A DNA stretch of 64,000 nt from Valencia hispanica (GCA_963556495.2 OY747707.1:34306871-34370870), one strand, 5' to 3'. Counted from the first letter of the stretch, positions 23,590 through 53,356 are shown. Translations and numbers: made by a program. Notes: generated from the sequence alone by a model not told the origin.

Positions 23590-24060
23590 TTTAATTGGGC
23601 ACAATGGCAACACATGTTAGGATGAGACAAGTTGAAGACCGTACCAACCATTAAGCATGGTGCTGGTTGCATCATGCTGAGGGTCTGTCTCATTACCAGC
23701 GATAGTGGTGCGTTCCATAAAGCTGGCCAGAATAATGAAGAAAAAGGGCTATATCAAAATTCTTCAACATCACCTGAAATCGACAGCTGCAGCTCGCAAA
23801 CTTATTCCTACACCTGACAGGTTTGGATTCAATACTATATTGCCTGTTTCCACTGATATTTGGATGATTTTGTTCTTTATTAGATTTGAGGTTGGTATAC
23901 CTCAGCTTTAGCTCCATCTGCAAATTGTCCATTAGATCAAAATGTGACTCCAAACATAAATATTACTTTCAGTCAGAAGGAACATGTTGGTGAATTTAAA
24001 AGATTACTGTAAACCTAAGTCTGCCAGGGAGGGGTGAATAATTATGGGCTTAGCTTTAGA
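23590..24060 (+). mobile_element. Tc1-like relic
   Basis: Reads VPTIKHGAGCIMLRVC (the glycine-rich box before the second catalytic Asp) followed by remnants. The right end has gggtgaataattatgggc, a common Tc1 terminal word in fish. Internally deleted and out of frame. Confidence 0.65.
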
Positions 24061-24756
24061 TGCTTGAAACCTGGACATAATTAGATGGTATCAAGCCTTC
24101 GCGATGTGTTTGGGTTAGTGGGAAGAGCAGTTGTTTGGTAAAAAGAGTTTGATTCCAGCTCCCTTTCGCCACATCTTGAAGTGTCCTTTGGTTAGACAGT
24201 GAAGCTCAGTTTGTCTACCAATACTAAGTTTCAGTCCATAGCTGTGTAAATTTTGTGTGTGCTGTAAAATTGACTTCTAGTGTTTAAAAGTGCTTTGGGT
24301 TGCTGATATAATCAGAAAAGAGCTGTAAGTTTACTCCTTGTACTGGCTGACTGAGGTCAGCTGTTACCTGCAAGATACCAGCCATTATAACGCTCAAGAT
24401 TTACATTAAAACATTTAAATAAAGTCTTATCATTATTTTTTATTTTATAAAATAAAAAATAAAAATTTAAGGTACAAAAGGAATATCTTTTTGCACTGAA
24501 GTTGTGATGGAACATTACTAGAATGTCCTGACAGCTTTTGGGAGAATAGGAAAACCAAAATTTTAACAATTAATCAGCGTGAAATTGAGGAGCTAATTAT
24601 TAGTCATAAATTGTTGTCATTTTTCAAATTAATAGTAATTTTTAAATGTGCTTTGAATATGAATAAGTTCAAAATTATGATTTTTTTAATTGAAGAATTT
24701 ACTTTCATTTCTATAACGATAAAAAAGCTTATTTTAAATAGTTGTTTCAAAATAGG

Positions 24757-25100
24757 GCTGCAAAGTGGTGCAGTTGGTAGCACTGCTGCCTTGCAAGAAA
24801 ACAGTCATTGCTTTGAATCCCAGCCTGGGGTCTATCTGCATGAAGTCTGCATGTTCTCCCTGTGCATCAGTGTTCTCTCCGGGTACTCCTCCTTCAATCC
24901 ACAGTCCAAAGACATGACTTGGATTAACTCCTCTCTCTAAATCACCCTTAGGTGTGAGTGTGCAATTGCATGGTTTTGTCCTTTGTGACTCTGTGTTGCC
25001 CTGCAATGAACTGCCGACAGGCCATTGCACAGAGGTATACCCCACCTCTCGCCCAATGACCACTGGAGATAGGCACCCCCCCAAACCTCCTGATTGCAAT
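24757..25100 (+). repeat. tRNA-headed SINE-like repeat
   Basis: The head gtggtgcagttggtagcac and the later gctttgaatccc resemble degenerate A and B boxes of an RNA polymerase III promoter. The body has gtctgcatgttctccctgtg and the tail gaccactggagataggcacc. The same body or tail wording recurs at 7740-7990, 40570-40684 and 55435-55555. Confidence 0.6.
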
Positions 25101-27430
25101 TGTGGCTTAACAGTTCATTCTTTGTCCCATATGATCATAAAAGCTTTCTGCAGAAACCATTTGGCTTGTCCATGTGGGGCAACTGCAAATTTCAGTCATG
25201 CTTGAAGGTTGTTGATTTTGGATTAAATGTATGTGTCATAAAAATGCTCATGAGTAGCATATCTTCATGAGAGTCCACAGGAGGCTGCTAATTATCTGTC
25301 AGCTTTTTTTTTTTTTTATTAAATAAATTATGCAATGTTGATGATAACTTAATCAATTATGAAATTGAACCAGGACTACTGTATGGTTTTCTCCCTTCAT
25401 GCAGGAGATGTATGTAATTGATGACTGTGAGGCAGGTGAAAGGATGATTATCCTTCCCTGGCATTTTACTTTAGTTTCAGCATCTGTTTCCTATAGAGCT
25501 TCCCACAGTGCCCAAGGCAGTAAAGATTAAAGCGTGTTAAAAGATGTCTCCCCCTGTCAAAGACTCCCACACAGTCTAATGAGCCACAGCCTCCGTGGTG
25601 TAATTGTCATTTGTTTCGGTCTTGCATGTCAGTGCCAAAACACAGACTGAACTGGCAAAGAGCATCACACTCGCTCGATGGTTGGATGGTGTGAGCCTGA
25701 GTGAAGGATACTTGGAGCATCGTATGTGTGTCATTGAGAGAGATGCGGTTTTCATCTTCACGTGCTGCGTGACGTCAGAACAGATTCATGAGTAAAAATA
25801 GATCCCCATTGCTGAGGTCTTTAAGCTTGAATGCACAGCTTCAAATAGACAATCAGAAACGAGTCTGAATGGACTTGTGGCAGACACACAAGTGTTTTAA
25901 TCCTGGTTTGCGTGTATCAGAACTGAGAGGGAGGAGGAAATCTTAATCACGCTGAGCAAAGGCGGCTGGGTATTTGAAGGGCGGACACAAATACCAGAGT
26001 GGTGACGTTAACTGAGTGTGACGTACCTCGGGAAATGTAAACATTTACCTGTCAGCTCAAATAGAACCAACTTGTGGTAGTCATCACACCAGTGGCTCTG
26101 TTTTTTTCAGTCTTCTCAACATTTCGCAGTTTCTTTGAGATTGCCTTTTTAAAGGTACACAGAGATCTTTGGACGACTGGCAATTGGAAATTGTTTTCTA
26201 CTGGTGCTACTTGACCTCAGTGCGGCATTTGATACTGTGGTACACAGAAATGTACTCTGTTGCAGATATGTGATTTACAGCTCTTTAAAAAGAATCAGAT
26301 TTTGCCAGACTGCGATGTTTTCTTGTTTTTTTTGTTCCCCTTCCTCTCTTGTATTGCCAACTCACCCTCTCTCTTGACTTTTTGTTTCCTACCTGTCCTC
26401 TTCATCTTCTTTCATTCTTCCCCTTTTTTCCCGTCTCCGTGTCCATAACATCAGAAAATAAAACCCACAGCAATTCATAACAAAGATTTCTCACACATAT
26501 ATATAAAGTGGAATACTATAGCAAAAGCTTTAGTGCTCCGCTTGTGAAAGTAAATCTGTTAGGCTTCTACTTGGTACCCAGACACTGCCACACTGCCAGA
26601 CAGGACACGTAAAAAAAGAGTCAGATTTTGAAGATTTATATCAGTTAAAAGACTAAATTGTATATGTATTTATTTTTAAGAACCCAATATGAGGTAGCTT
26701 ATTTTGTGCCAGGAGCAATCACTATAAGGAATGATAGGGTATGATTTGGATCATTTGGATCATTTTGTTTGACCCAGATGAATTAGCTGATCGCCAGGCC
26801 CTCACTTCAAATGAAGTATCTCCTACTGGCCCCTCTTAGACTGCTGAATACTAGCCGTTCACGTGGAGGCAATGTGGAAACTTAGATGACATAATGTGAT
26901 AGTTTAATTTCAAAAAGCACTGTCCATGCACTCACCTTGTCCCTGTTCTCCGTCTCACTACATGGAATAGGTAGTAATAGAGAAGCTTACAGAAATTTAT
27001 GTTGAATGATAATTTTTTCAACTGCGACTTAGTTCTCATTATTCATGTTAAAGAAGTGGGGTCAAATTTGTAAAACTTTACGTAGAATCCTTATTAAAAC
27101 CGTACCTAAGCTCAGCAAAAAAAAAAATACTTACACCAAGCAAGTTTCAGATCTATCAAACTTTGTTAGAACAGCTGCACGCAATTTCCGCTTTATAAAT
27201 CACACTCTCCAGAGAAATTTGCTCAGGTGTTTTTGGATCATATCCCGTGCTGTACACACCCACTTTCTGCCATAAACAGCAAATGCAAAGCGCCTAGTGA
27301 ATATTCTGCATAGACTTAAGCCAGCTGACATGGGGCAACCATGGTAACCAAGAGGCGGAGAACGCACAATTCCACAGAGACTGAAGGAGGCACGGAAAAC
27401 CGTTTTATTTCAATCAATCAATAAATCAAC
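25100..27430. other. gene-free intergenic stretch
   Basis: No exon or transposase is recognised. 25260-26060 is not obviously repetitive and has homeodomain-like cores (ctaattatctgtcag; aatcaattatg). It could be non-coding regulatory sequence, but this is speculative. Confidence 0.35.
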
Positions 27431-27720
27431 GTTTATCTACGGTATATAGAGCTTTACTCAGCCAAAAGGCAACCAAAGTGCTTCACAATTAAAGACAAAA
27501 ATATAGTTTGCAATATGAAAATGTGTAACAATACAACAAGAGTAAAAAGATTGAAATAATAAAACCTAAACAGCACCACAAGCGATAAAACAAATAAGAA
27601 CAGTAAATATAATGTTTGAATAATATGGTTACTTCTTGTGGCAACAATAAGATTGGAATAAAAGCAAATTAAAACGAATAAAATCTGAATCAAAGCAAAA
27701 AAAAAAGTTTCAGCACTGCT
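27430..27720 (-). repeat. LINE 3'-tail-like repeat
   Basis: gctttactcagccaaaaggc, caaagtgcttcacaattaaa and the following A-rich sequence resemble the 3' UTR of fish L2/CR1-type LINEs, as at 28840. No coding part is visible here. Confidence 0.4.
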
Positions 27721-28839
27721 AGATATTTAAAGCCTGACAGAAAAGGTGCATATTACGTCTACTTTTAAAAAGTATCATCCGTGCAAAATATTATTTGGGG
27801 GGTCACAAATAAACGGAAGAGCTGAAAGTGACATAGTTGTGATGCAGCAACATGCCTGACATCAAAAAGAAGGAGGAGGCAAAGAGGGAGACGGCGTGCC
27901 ACAGCCAGAATGTGCTGTGGGCGAGGGGGGTGCACGGTTCCAGCGGGTTGGTTGATCTAACATCAGACGCAGTTCAGCACATAGATCTAACAGATCCAGA
28001 TGGTGCCAGTGGCATGCTCTTCAATGAGCGCCAGCGCATCCGTTGTGCTGTATTATGCAGGAGTGTCACTGCAGTATTTATATTTGTACTTCACACAATT
28101 AATGCACCAATAACTGCAATTGCTGTATATTCTGAAGACATATCTATGAACATACTGTGATATAATTCTGAAATGCAACATGAGGGCTGATTGTTGGTTG
28201 TGTGTTCGTGTGTATGCGAGGGTCTACAATTGTGAAAATGTGGCTTAAATTCACAGTTTTTCTTTCTCTCCGGCTGCACTGCCAGTGTCCTCCTTGTCCA
28301 AAGTGTGCAAAAGCAAAGTCTTTAGTCTGCTTAAAGTTGAGGACATTTTTCCACTTCGTTTTTTTCTATGGATCCCAAACTTGGCATAGAAAGTGACTTA
28401 CGCAGTTTTCAGACCTCATTTTGTACGTAAGCAAGCTTGATAAATGAAATCCGTGGTCTGTAAACTTGGTTTATTCATGAAATCCACACTCTATCTAGAA
28501 GACTCAAACATGTAGCCTATTTAAAGATAAATTCAAAGAAAAGCAGTTTCTCTTTAAAAAAACAAACAAACAAAAAAACATTTGGGACTCCACAAAGTGC
28601 AATAGATGATCTATACTTTATAGACAGGCATTTTGCTCCGCATTAGACTCTGCTGTGCTGGTGTGTTTTTAGGTTCTAATCATTGTTCTAATGTTTGAGC
28701 TTTTAATTGACGGCGCCTTGTTTGACTGTGGTCATGTTAAGGCACCAGATAAATAATATATAAATAAAAAATCTATTGTTGCTTTAATTTTACATACTTT
28801 CATACTAGTGGATAATATGAAGATTATTATTAAGATTAA

Positions 28840-29500
28840 TCTTTTCAGTCAAGTCAAGTTTATTGATATTGTACATTTTCAGCAACAAGGCAATTCAAAG
28901 TACCTTCCATGATAAAAACACAGCATAATAAACAAATATAAAAAAACAACAAGAAGATATTGCAGTTTCTACCCCTGATTTTCAAACAACTCTGTTTCAG
29001 CATTGTTGCTTTTTTCAGGTTTGTTCCAGATTAGAGGAGCTAAAAAACTGAATGCTTTTTCTCCATGTTTGGTTCTGACTCTGCATAATGCAGAGTAGAC
29101 TTGAACCAGAAGATCTGAGTGGTCTGGATGGTTGATAAAACGATGACAGATACAAAGTCACTCAGTGATTTATTGACTAGTAAAAGTATTTTGAAGTCTA
29201 TTCTCAGAGCTACAGAGAGCCAAGAAATTTAGAACTGGGGTGATGTGCTCTACTTTCCTGGTTCTAGTGAGGACACGAGCAGCAGCGTTCTGGATCAGCT
29301 ACAGCTGTCTGGTTGACTTTTTAGGCAGACCTGTGAGGACGCTGTCGCAGTAATCAATTCGACTAAAGATTAACGCATGGAGAAGTTTCTCAAGATCTTG
29401 CTACGAGTCCTTTAATCCTAGAAATATTCTTCAGGTGATAGAAGGCCAACTTTGTAATTGTCTTTATGGGTTACTGATGGTTCAGGTCTGAGTCCATTTT
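28840..29500 (-). mobile_element. L2/CR1-type LINE relic
   Basis: The minus strand decodes to FSRIDYCDSVLTGLPKKS and IQNAAARVLTRTRK (about 29370-29250), then KHGEKAFSFLAPLIWNK (about 29080-29020). These are conserved in the C-terminal reverse transcriptase region of L2/CR1 elements. Stops interrupt the frame. The plus-strand start tcaagtcaagtttattgata is the 3' UTR end. Confidence 0.72.
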
Positions 29501-30100
29501 ATTTAGATTTATCTTTCTATGCATGTTCTTATGTTATTGTCTTTTATGTATTCCTTTATAGCTTTAATGGATGTTTTTTTTTTATCCTATTGTAATTCAG
29601 CTTTTATGATCTTTTATACTGTATCTTATCTTGTGATCATGTCTATAAAAAGAACTCCATGAAGAAATGATTCCTTCACCTATTCAGTTTTATTGAAAAA
29701 AAGTTCCTTCACTTAGTCAACCAGTGTCTCTTATAATAATGTTTAGGTGCATACTGTAGATTTTATACTTGAAATACCTGCACTTCTAACAGTGAATGAC
29801 AGTTCCCTTTAATGAAATGTTTTGTATTTAGACTCTTTGGTTTCCTAAGAACAAGGGCTGTAACACCTGACAAGACAAAAAAAGAAATTGTTGAAGCAAA
29901 ACCGAAAAAGGAAATTGTGTGCTCTGTGGTTGATGAAAAGAAGTTTTTATGTTTCAGGTCAACAGTGCTTGTCAGATCCCTTTTCTACCAAAATCAGAAT
30001 TCTTTGTTTGCTTCATTATAATATTGCAGGCTTAGAGTATTGTTGAGCAGAAAAATAATAATAAAAAAAATCATGGCAAAATTATTCTTGCATTTTTAAA
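29500..30100. other. no recognised feature
   Basis: AT-rich sequence; I see no exon, RNA gene or transposon motif. Confidence 0.4.
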
Positions 30101-30102
30101 TA

Positions 30103-30735
30103 ACGTAATTTTCTGACTATTGAACGCACCTGAATATAAGCCACAGCAGCAAAATTTTTAAAGAAAATAAATGTATATGTAGGCCGCACCTGAGTACAGC
30201 ATCAACACAACACGACAGTAACATGTCTGGGTAGAAAATAATACACTGCACCAACACGACATCAATATGCCTGGTTAGAAAATATAACATACTTCAGCCA
30301 ACCAGAAAAGTCATTGGTCGCCATCTTCATCTTCCTCTTGTGCACTAAAGCCACTGAAATCCTCTTTAGTGTCTTTATGTCCTCTGAAAGCTTTGGTTGT
30401 CTTTTTACACTGACTCAGTTTTTCCTGCTGCCTTCTCCAACGTCTCACTATGGATTCATTGATGTCAGGCTTACATGCAGTAGTTCTATTTCTTTCTTTG
30501 TGCATTTCTTTGTGTGTTTTCCATGATGAATGTGTTTGCATGAAAACTACCGGTAGTGTCTTCTTTGATGCAGAATATTTCCCCACATGTCTGTCTCACT
30601 TTTGCGCTTCTTGCTATAGTGCCCCCCGGAGGCCATTTGACAGTAAAAAAATCTATAAATTAGCCACACCGTTTTTTAGGACGCAGGGTCCAAAGCGTAT
30701 TTTAAAAGTAGCAGCTTATAGTCCGAAAATTACAG
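30103..30735 (-). mobile_element. pogo-like non-autonomous DNA transposon
   Basis: The ends acgtaattttctgactat (30103) and the reverse complement of atagtccgaaaattacag (to 30735) form inverted repeats, each next to a TA dinucleotide. Between them a minus-strand frame (30586-30311) includes DINESIVRRWRRQQEKLSQ and KTTKAFRGHK, which resemble the N-terminal helix-turn-helix of pogo/Tigger transposases. No catalytic domain remains. Repeated ataagcc words are part of the terminal structure. Confidence 0.62.
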
Positions 30736-30822
30736 TATATAAAATTTGATTTTAGTGTGGCCCACAAGTGCTTTCATCTTGCCATATGATGACCTCAGAA
30801 CCATGTTGCAATAATTTATTTT

Positions 30823-31688
30823 TGTCATGGTTTTAGAAATATGTCTCACCCACATGCACGAATATCTCAGGAGAGCAGAAAGATTTTAAAAGGTTTATTG
30901 AAATGATGGTTAATATAGATCTGGGAGGTGCTGGGAAAACTGCAGGAAGCTGCTGGGGACCAGGAGCTGGAGCACTGAAATGATTCAGATGAGGATAACA
31001 AAACTGAGAGAAATGTGTATAAATAAATGCGTATTGAACTGATTCAATGGAAACGCCAGGTGAAAGTGAGTGGAGCATGAGAAAGACCGTTGTGGTGGCT
31101 GATCCGGAGGCTGGAGGTAATCTGAGTGGGTGAGCTGGGAGATTGGTAACGATTAGGTCAGGTATGAAGAATTGCGTACTGGAAGGTGTTGGAGCGCAGA
31201 CAGGAGGGACGCCAATGATGATAGTGTTGAAGAGTGAGTCCAAGAGTTTAACGGAGAAAGGAGAGTATGGATTGGTTTACAACAGGAGGAAGTAGATGGA
31301 ATGAGGATGCTGGAACCAGTCGTGGAGATTAAACCAGGAATTCCTTGAAGGTAGATATCGGTCTGGAGACGAGGGATCTCAAGCTCAGAAGCGAGATGAC
31401 TTGTAAGAGTTACCTGGAGGGGGACAAGGTAAGCTGCTGGAGTAAACATAGAAAATGACAGAGATTTCACGGAGGACAAGAAATGTTACCACGAAGACAA
31501 ACACTCAGGCAATGAGTGACTGGCTTCCTGCTCCCTTTAATCCTCCTGCTGATCCTCTCATGAGCTGCAGGTGTGCAGAAGCACACAGAGCTGATACTGG
31601 TGGCTCCGCTGCCCCCTCCAGTGGATCACCTATGGAACTGATGTTAATTCACAGCCACCACACAGACCAAACCTCCAGACTCATAACA
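30823..31688 (-). mobile_element. solo LTR, 866 bp
   Basis: The edges read TGTCATG ... CATAACA (TG/CA with TGT..ACA symmetry) and are flanked by the 5-bp duplication atttt (30818-30822 and 31689-31693). A minus-strand AATAAA near 30893 lies close to the minus-strand 3' end, as expected for an LTR read leftward. There is no interior, so it is probably a solo LTR left by recombination. The family was not identified. Confidence 0.6.
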
Positions 31689-31693
31689 ATTTT

Positions 31694-32560
31694 TCCTTCT
31701 TTTTGCTGCTAAATATGTGGTAAATGTGTGTAATAAGTTTTTTTTTCAGCATACACCAAAAAAGGTATGTGCTGCAAACAAAACATCAGCTTTAAGTGTA
31801 ACGAAGCTAGCAGCATGGGACTAAAAACAAGGTAAGAATAAGTGTTTTATCTCATAACTACCAATTGTAAAAATCCAACTACCAGCAAGGAGAAACATGA
31901 ACTTGACAGACAACAAACACGTCATTACTTATTTTCATTTATTTTGAAAAGAAGATGTATTGATATATTCAATAAGAAATTTGTTAAATCGAAGGTTGTT
32001 TGCTGTAGTGGCCAAATGTGACAAAAAGTATAGAACTCAGAGCCAACTCTCCTGTTATGGCCCACTTGGCACAGCTTTAGCTTCCTGCTCCCAATGAGCA
32101 ACCTTATGTGCAGCAGGGTTTGCTTCACCAGCTGCAGTTTTATCTGAGCACACAGTACACATTATTGAAAGTTGGATAGTAATTGTCTTTAATGGTTTTT
32201 GTGTAAATGATAACTCATAACAAAGCACAGTTATATTAAATACCAGATTTTAAAATTTTAGTAATAGTAACAGGTTTGAGTCCTTTTATTTATTTATTTA
32301 TTTTAAATGTTTATCTGTATTTTTCAGCTGCATTCAGGATTTGTGTTTTAGTGGTTTAGACCCACCTTTATGTTCAATGCCTTTTGTCATTGCTCTGTGA
32401 CAATGAAGACAAATGGTTCTAAAACTAATCACAGTGTGAACTGAGATTAGAAATCGTGCCCTGTAGCCATTTTTGTTTGTTAAATGAAGAACGAAGTCAG
32501 AGCTAATGTCCACATTATACAGATATTTAAACAGAGCACCTAGGCTTTACCTCAGGATAG
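31694..32560. other. no recognised feature
   Basis: AT-rich intergenic sequence without exons, RNA genes or transposon motifs that I can name. Confidence 0.4.
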
Positions 32561-32564
32561 TGAT

Positions 32565-33010
32565 GCATGTCTCGAGACCACTTTTACGTGGTCTCAGTCT
32601 TGTCACGGCCTTGACGGTCTTTGGTATTGGTCTCGATACCCTTTGGTCTTGGGAGTGTCTTGGTGTCGGTTTAGGCGGTCTTGGCTACAAGTCTAGTGCA
32701 GTAACAGCCATCATACAATTGCTACACACAGTTGATCTCACCCAGTCTGCAAAAACATTTACAGTGAGCTCAGTCAGACACATGACATGGTCTGTCTCTG
32801 TATTGCCTGTAGCTGAAGTAATATCGTCTGCTGTTCATACAAGTTATTGCGTATCTTCAACACTAGTCTGTGTTTTTTTTTTCTCCGGTCTTGACTTGGT
32901 ATCAGTCTTGGTCTCGACTTGGTCTTGGTCTTGGACTTGTCTTGGTCTCAATACCCTCTGGTATTGTTAGTGTCTTGGTCTCGGTTTAGGCGGTCTTGAC
33001 TACAAGTCTA
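32565..33010. repeat. GGTCTTG/GGTCTCG-rich repeat with flanking 60-bp duplicates
   Basis: Runs of ggtcttggtctcgacttggt dominate. Two near-identical blocks, 32636-32695 and 32951-33010, share gtgtcttggt.tcggtttaggcggtctt and end in tacaagtct. This looks like a minisatellite-like interspersed repeat. An open frame (32506-32970) passes through it but has only repeat-driven composition. Confidence 0.55.
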
Positions 33011-33175
33011 CCTCAGGAGGAACACCAAACTTGAAATTCCAATTTCTTCTCACAAGCAAAACTGAGTTTTTAAAAGTGCCATGAGAAAGATTTTGCCTCC
33101 TCCCGGATTTCTTTTGTTTTTTTTGTTTTGTTTTTTGTCTCTAATGTTTCAGATTATCAGATTTTATCATCAGAC

Positions 33176-33325
<150 letters not shown>

Positions 33326-33559
33326 TATTTGCCATTTGTAGTTCATAAACAAAACCACATTGGAATACAAATTGCAAGAACTCATGGTACATTGTCAACA
33401 TAGACAAACATAACAGACAACCACATTAAAAAAAGAAGCACAACCCATAAACAACACAGACAACGCAGATTGGTTGCGATCACATCTAGATGCTTACACA
33501 AGTAACAAAAGCACTATATAATAAGTAACAATAAAAGTGAATAAATAATAAATACATAT

Positions 33560-34265
33560 CAGAAGTAATCAGGTGCATTGATTCAAGGCCCTAACACCCT
33601 GTGGAACAAAACGTTTTGCGTGGCGAGATGTAGTGCATTTGATAGAACGATATCTTCTTCCCAAAGGAAGAAGATCAAACAGCTTTGAGGCTGGGTGACC
33701 AGAAGGATCTCTGATAATCTAGAAAGCTCTTTTTAAGAGTCTGCTTTTATAAATGGCCTCCAAGACTGGTAGGTCACAGCCACTTGATCTATGAGCAGAG
33801 CTAACCACTCTGTTTAGGATCTCCTTTTCTTTTACGGTAAGATTACCGAACCACACCGTGATAGAGCTGGTAAGAACACTTTCAATATTGCATCGATAAA
33901 AATTTAAATGGATGGTTTGGTTAGGAGTGAACTCTCTTAGTTTTCGTTAAAAAAAACAGGCGCTGGCAGGCCTTTTTAGCAATAGTTTTGGTGTTTGAAT
34001 GCCAGCTGAGATCATTGGAGAGAGTCACACCCAGAAACTTACATTTATCGACCATCTGTACCTCAGAATCATAAATGACAATGGGCACATTGTTCTTACT
34101 ACGACTGAAATCAATTACCAGTTCACAGGTTTTACAAGTATTCAGAATAAGGTTGTTCTCTTCACTCCAGCGTATTACATTTCCTATCTCTGCTCGGTAA
34201 TGTGATTCGTCATTTGAAGTTATCAGACCAATGACAGTAGTATCATCTGAGTAGTAGATAACCTG
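33560..34265 (-). mobile_element. L2-type LINE 3' relic
   Basis: The minus strand reads, in order, ILNTCKTCELVIDFSR, VDKCKFLGVTLSNDLSWHSN, ACQRLFFLRKLREF, FYRCNIESVLTSSITVWFGN, VVSSAHRSSGC, LLPLGRRYRS and CTTSRHAKRFVPQGVRALN. This is the typical end of an L2/Maui-type ORF2 (post-RT domain). A small frame break occurs near 33945 and 33720. It is 5'-truncated. Confidence 0.82.
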
Positions 34266-34289
34266 AGTAAATACAAAACAAAGTTGATC

Positions 34290-34690
34290 AATGGGAATCT
34301 TGTTTATTAAAGGGAAAAAAAGCTATTCTAACAACCACGAGAAACAGTAATTGCCTCCTAAAGGTAGTTGGCTCTGCCACCCTTGACAGTAGCAACTACC
34401 ATCAAGCATTTGGGATAACAGGCAAGCAGTCTTTTACATGGAAATTTTTGACCACTCTTCTTTGCAGAATTGTTTTATTTTATCATATCAGAAGGTTATC
34501 AAGCATTTTAACAGCCTGTTTAAGGTCATGCCAAAGCATCTCAGTTGGATTTAAGTCCAAATTTTAACCTCGGGTTATCCTTCTCTAAAATTTGTTTGAT
34601 GATCTGAAGGATTCAAGAGTAACCAAAAAACAATAGGAATCTAAAAGGGAGCAAAGATTTTTTTATAGCACTGTACATTTCTATCATGAG
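34290..34690 (-). mobile_element. Tc1-like relic
   Basis: ttgaccactcttctttgcagaa and tctcagttggatttaagtcc are the usual reverse-complement wording of Tc1 transposase C-terminal DNA (EEW and DLNPTE segments). The frame is broken. It lies just upstream of inpp4a. Confidence 0.65.
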
Positions 34691-35137
34691 GGGAAGATGT
34701 AGATTCAGCCTGCTGTGTGTGCAGAGTTTCATAGCCTACAGCTGTGTGAAAGTCTCACTTTTCACAGTGAGATTAATCTCACTGCATATGTTATCACTCT
34801 CAAAATCAAAGAACTAATTTTGTTCAACTTGGAAAGAGGCCTAATGCTTGTTACAACACAGTTGGTTTCAATGTCACATTTTTGTTGCTCTCTTAATGAC
34901 ACAAATCAACAGCAGGAGGTATTTTTGTGCCTCGGTTGAATTTCCTCATTTAAAAAAAAACTAATTAGTTTTTCTCTTTGTCTTCCAGATTAATCACGAT
35001 CAAGCGCCTGAAAATAAAAGAGATAGCAACAAAGAAACAACAGCTGTGTACAAAGTGACTGACCAGTTTTTATCTCTAAGTGTGCTTGTCAAGCTCTTTC
35101 CTCTAAAATCCATCGTCTGCCCTGACACTAGCCCACC

Positions 35138-51687
<16,550 letters not shown>

Positions 51688-51721
51688 GTGGACTCATATT
51701 TCATGGAACCAAAAAACTGAA

Positions 51722-51727
51722 AATAAA
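51722..51727 (+). terminator. inpp4a: poly(A) signal of inpp4a
   Basis: AATAAA lies 35 bp after the stop codon. It implies an unusually short 3' UTR unless later signals are used. Confidence 0.6.
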
Positions 51728-52074
51728 GACTGAAAAATTATACATATATATGTTTAAAAAAAGACAATAATATCAGACAAACTGACACACCAGCCCTCTG
51801 GTTTTGTGTTTCGTCCGTGTTAGGATAATCAATGTCCAAGTGCCGGTTCTGCTAGATTGTTTTAAAGCTGTTTCCTAACCCCTTCTCAGCATTGCTAAAA
51901 TCAAAATTCTCAGCCAAAATGAGTGCCGATTTGGGTTTCTGTGTCACATTGTAGGCTGTGTCATGGCTGCAACAGCTGTAGCATCTGGAGGTTTGCAGCC
52001 ATGTTGGATTAATAACATCCTAATATCTGTCTGAGAAATAACATCTAAAATGTGTCTGTATGAGAGGCAGATTA

Positions 52075-53356
52075 CAGTACAGGGAACAAATATTACCCCC
52101 TTTACAGATTTCTTCTGTTCTTTTGAGTTTTTGAAACACTAAAATGTTTCAGATCTTTAATTACATGTTGATATTAGACAGTGATAAACTGAGTAAATAC
52201 CCAAAAAAAAAGTTTTTAAATCATGGCTTCGTTTATTAAGGAAAAATAGCTATTCAAAACAACATTGCTGTGTGGATAAGGTAATCACCCCATTGTTAAA
52301 TCATGAAGTAACTGATTGACCAAATATTTAAAAAAAACCTGCTTGATGACATGAAGTTGGCTTAAAGATCTCAAAAGCAACAGATCAAAAAGAAAATCAA
52401 GAACAGATGAGAAATAGACTAACTGACATCTATCATTATGGACAGGGTTGCAGTGTCATTTATAACGCTTTGGGACACAAGTGAGCTACAGAGTGAATTA
52501 TATCAATAGACAAAGAAAACATGCAACAGTGGAGAACCTTCCAAGGAATGATCGGTAAACCGAAAATGACTCTAAAACACCTCTACGATTCATCTGGGAG
52601 GTCACAAAAGAATCCAGAACAACTTTTCAAGCACCACAGGTCAATGTTCATGATACAACAATAAGCAAAAGACTGGGCAAAAAGGGCATCAGTGGGAGAG
52701 CTCCCAGGTGAAAACCACATAGGCATGTACATTTCCCAAAAAACAAATTATTGATCCCCAAATGATTAATTTAGGGAAAATATTCTGTGGGCTGATGAGA
52801 CAGAAGTGGAACCTTTTAGAAGGTGTGCATCTCAAGATAATCATACGGACAGTCAAACACGGTGGTGGTAGTGTGGTGATCTGGGATTGCTTTGATGCTT
52901 GAGGACCTGGACAACTTGTAACTGATAGATGAATTGGCTCTTTATCCTAAAATCATGTAGGAGAACATCTTGCCATCTGTTTCTGACCTCAAGCCCAAGC
53001 GCAGGAAAATGATCCCAAACACACCAGCAAGTTGTGCCCTAAATGACTCAAAGGACAAAATTAAGATTTGTGAGTGGCCTAGTCAAAGTCCAGACCTATA
53101 TCAGAATGAGCTGCTGTTGTGACCTCAAACAGGTGGTTCATCCTCCGATGTGGCAGAAGTAGAACAATTCTGCAGAATAGATAAATTGGAAGGTTGTTTT
53201 TCCTTAATTGATTAATTAAATAAAATCATTTAAAAACTGCATTTTGTAATTTGTCTGATACTAAAATCTGTTTGATAATTCGCAACAAATTAAGTGTGAT
53301 TAAAAAAATCTAAACAGAATAAATCTGTTGGGGGTAAATACTTTTGCACAGCACTG
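52075..53356 (+). mobile_element. full-length but decayed Tc1-like element
   Basis: Inverted ends: cagtacagggaacaaatatt (52075) versus the complement of taaatacttttgcacagcac (to about 53354), both next to TA. Inside, in order: VKHGGGSVVIWDCFDA (about 52850), ENDPKHTSKLC (about 53010) and EWPSQSPDLYQNE (about 53080-53120). Several stops and indels make it dead. It lies about 0.4 kb beyond the inpp4a stop codon. Confidence 0.82.

Noticed and set aside
24435..24460. 26-bp perfect AT palindrome
   Set aside because: Composed only of A and T runs, so likely chance in AT-rich DNA.
31600..31625. Second CTCF-like motif (tgccccctccagtgg)
   Set aside because: Two extra bases disrupt the core spacing, and it lies inside the solo LTR.
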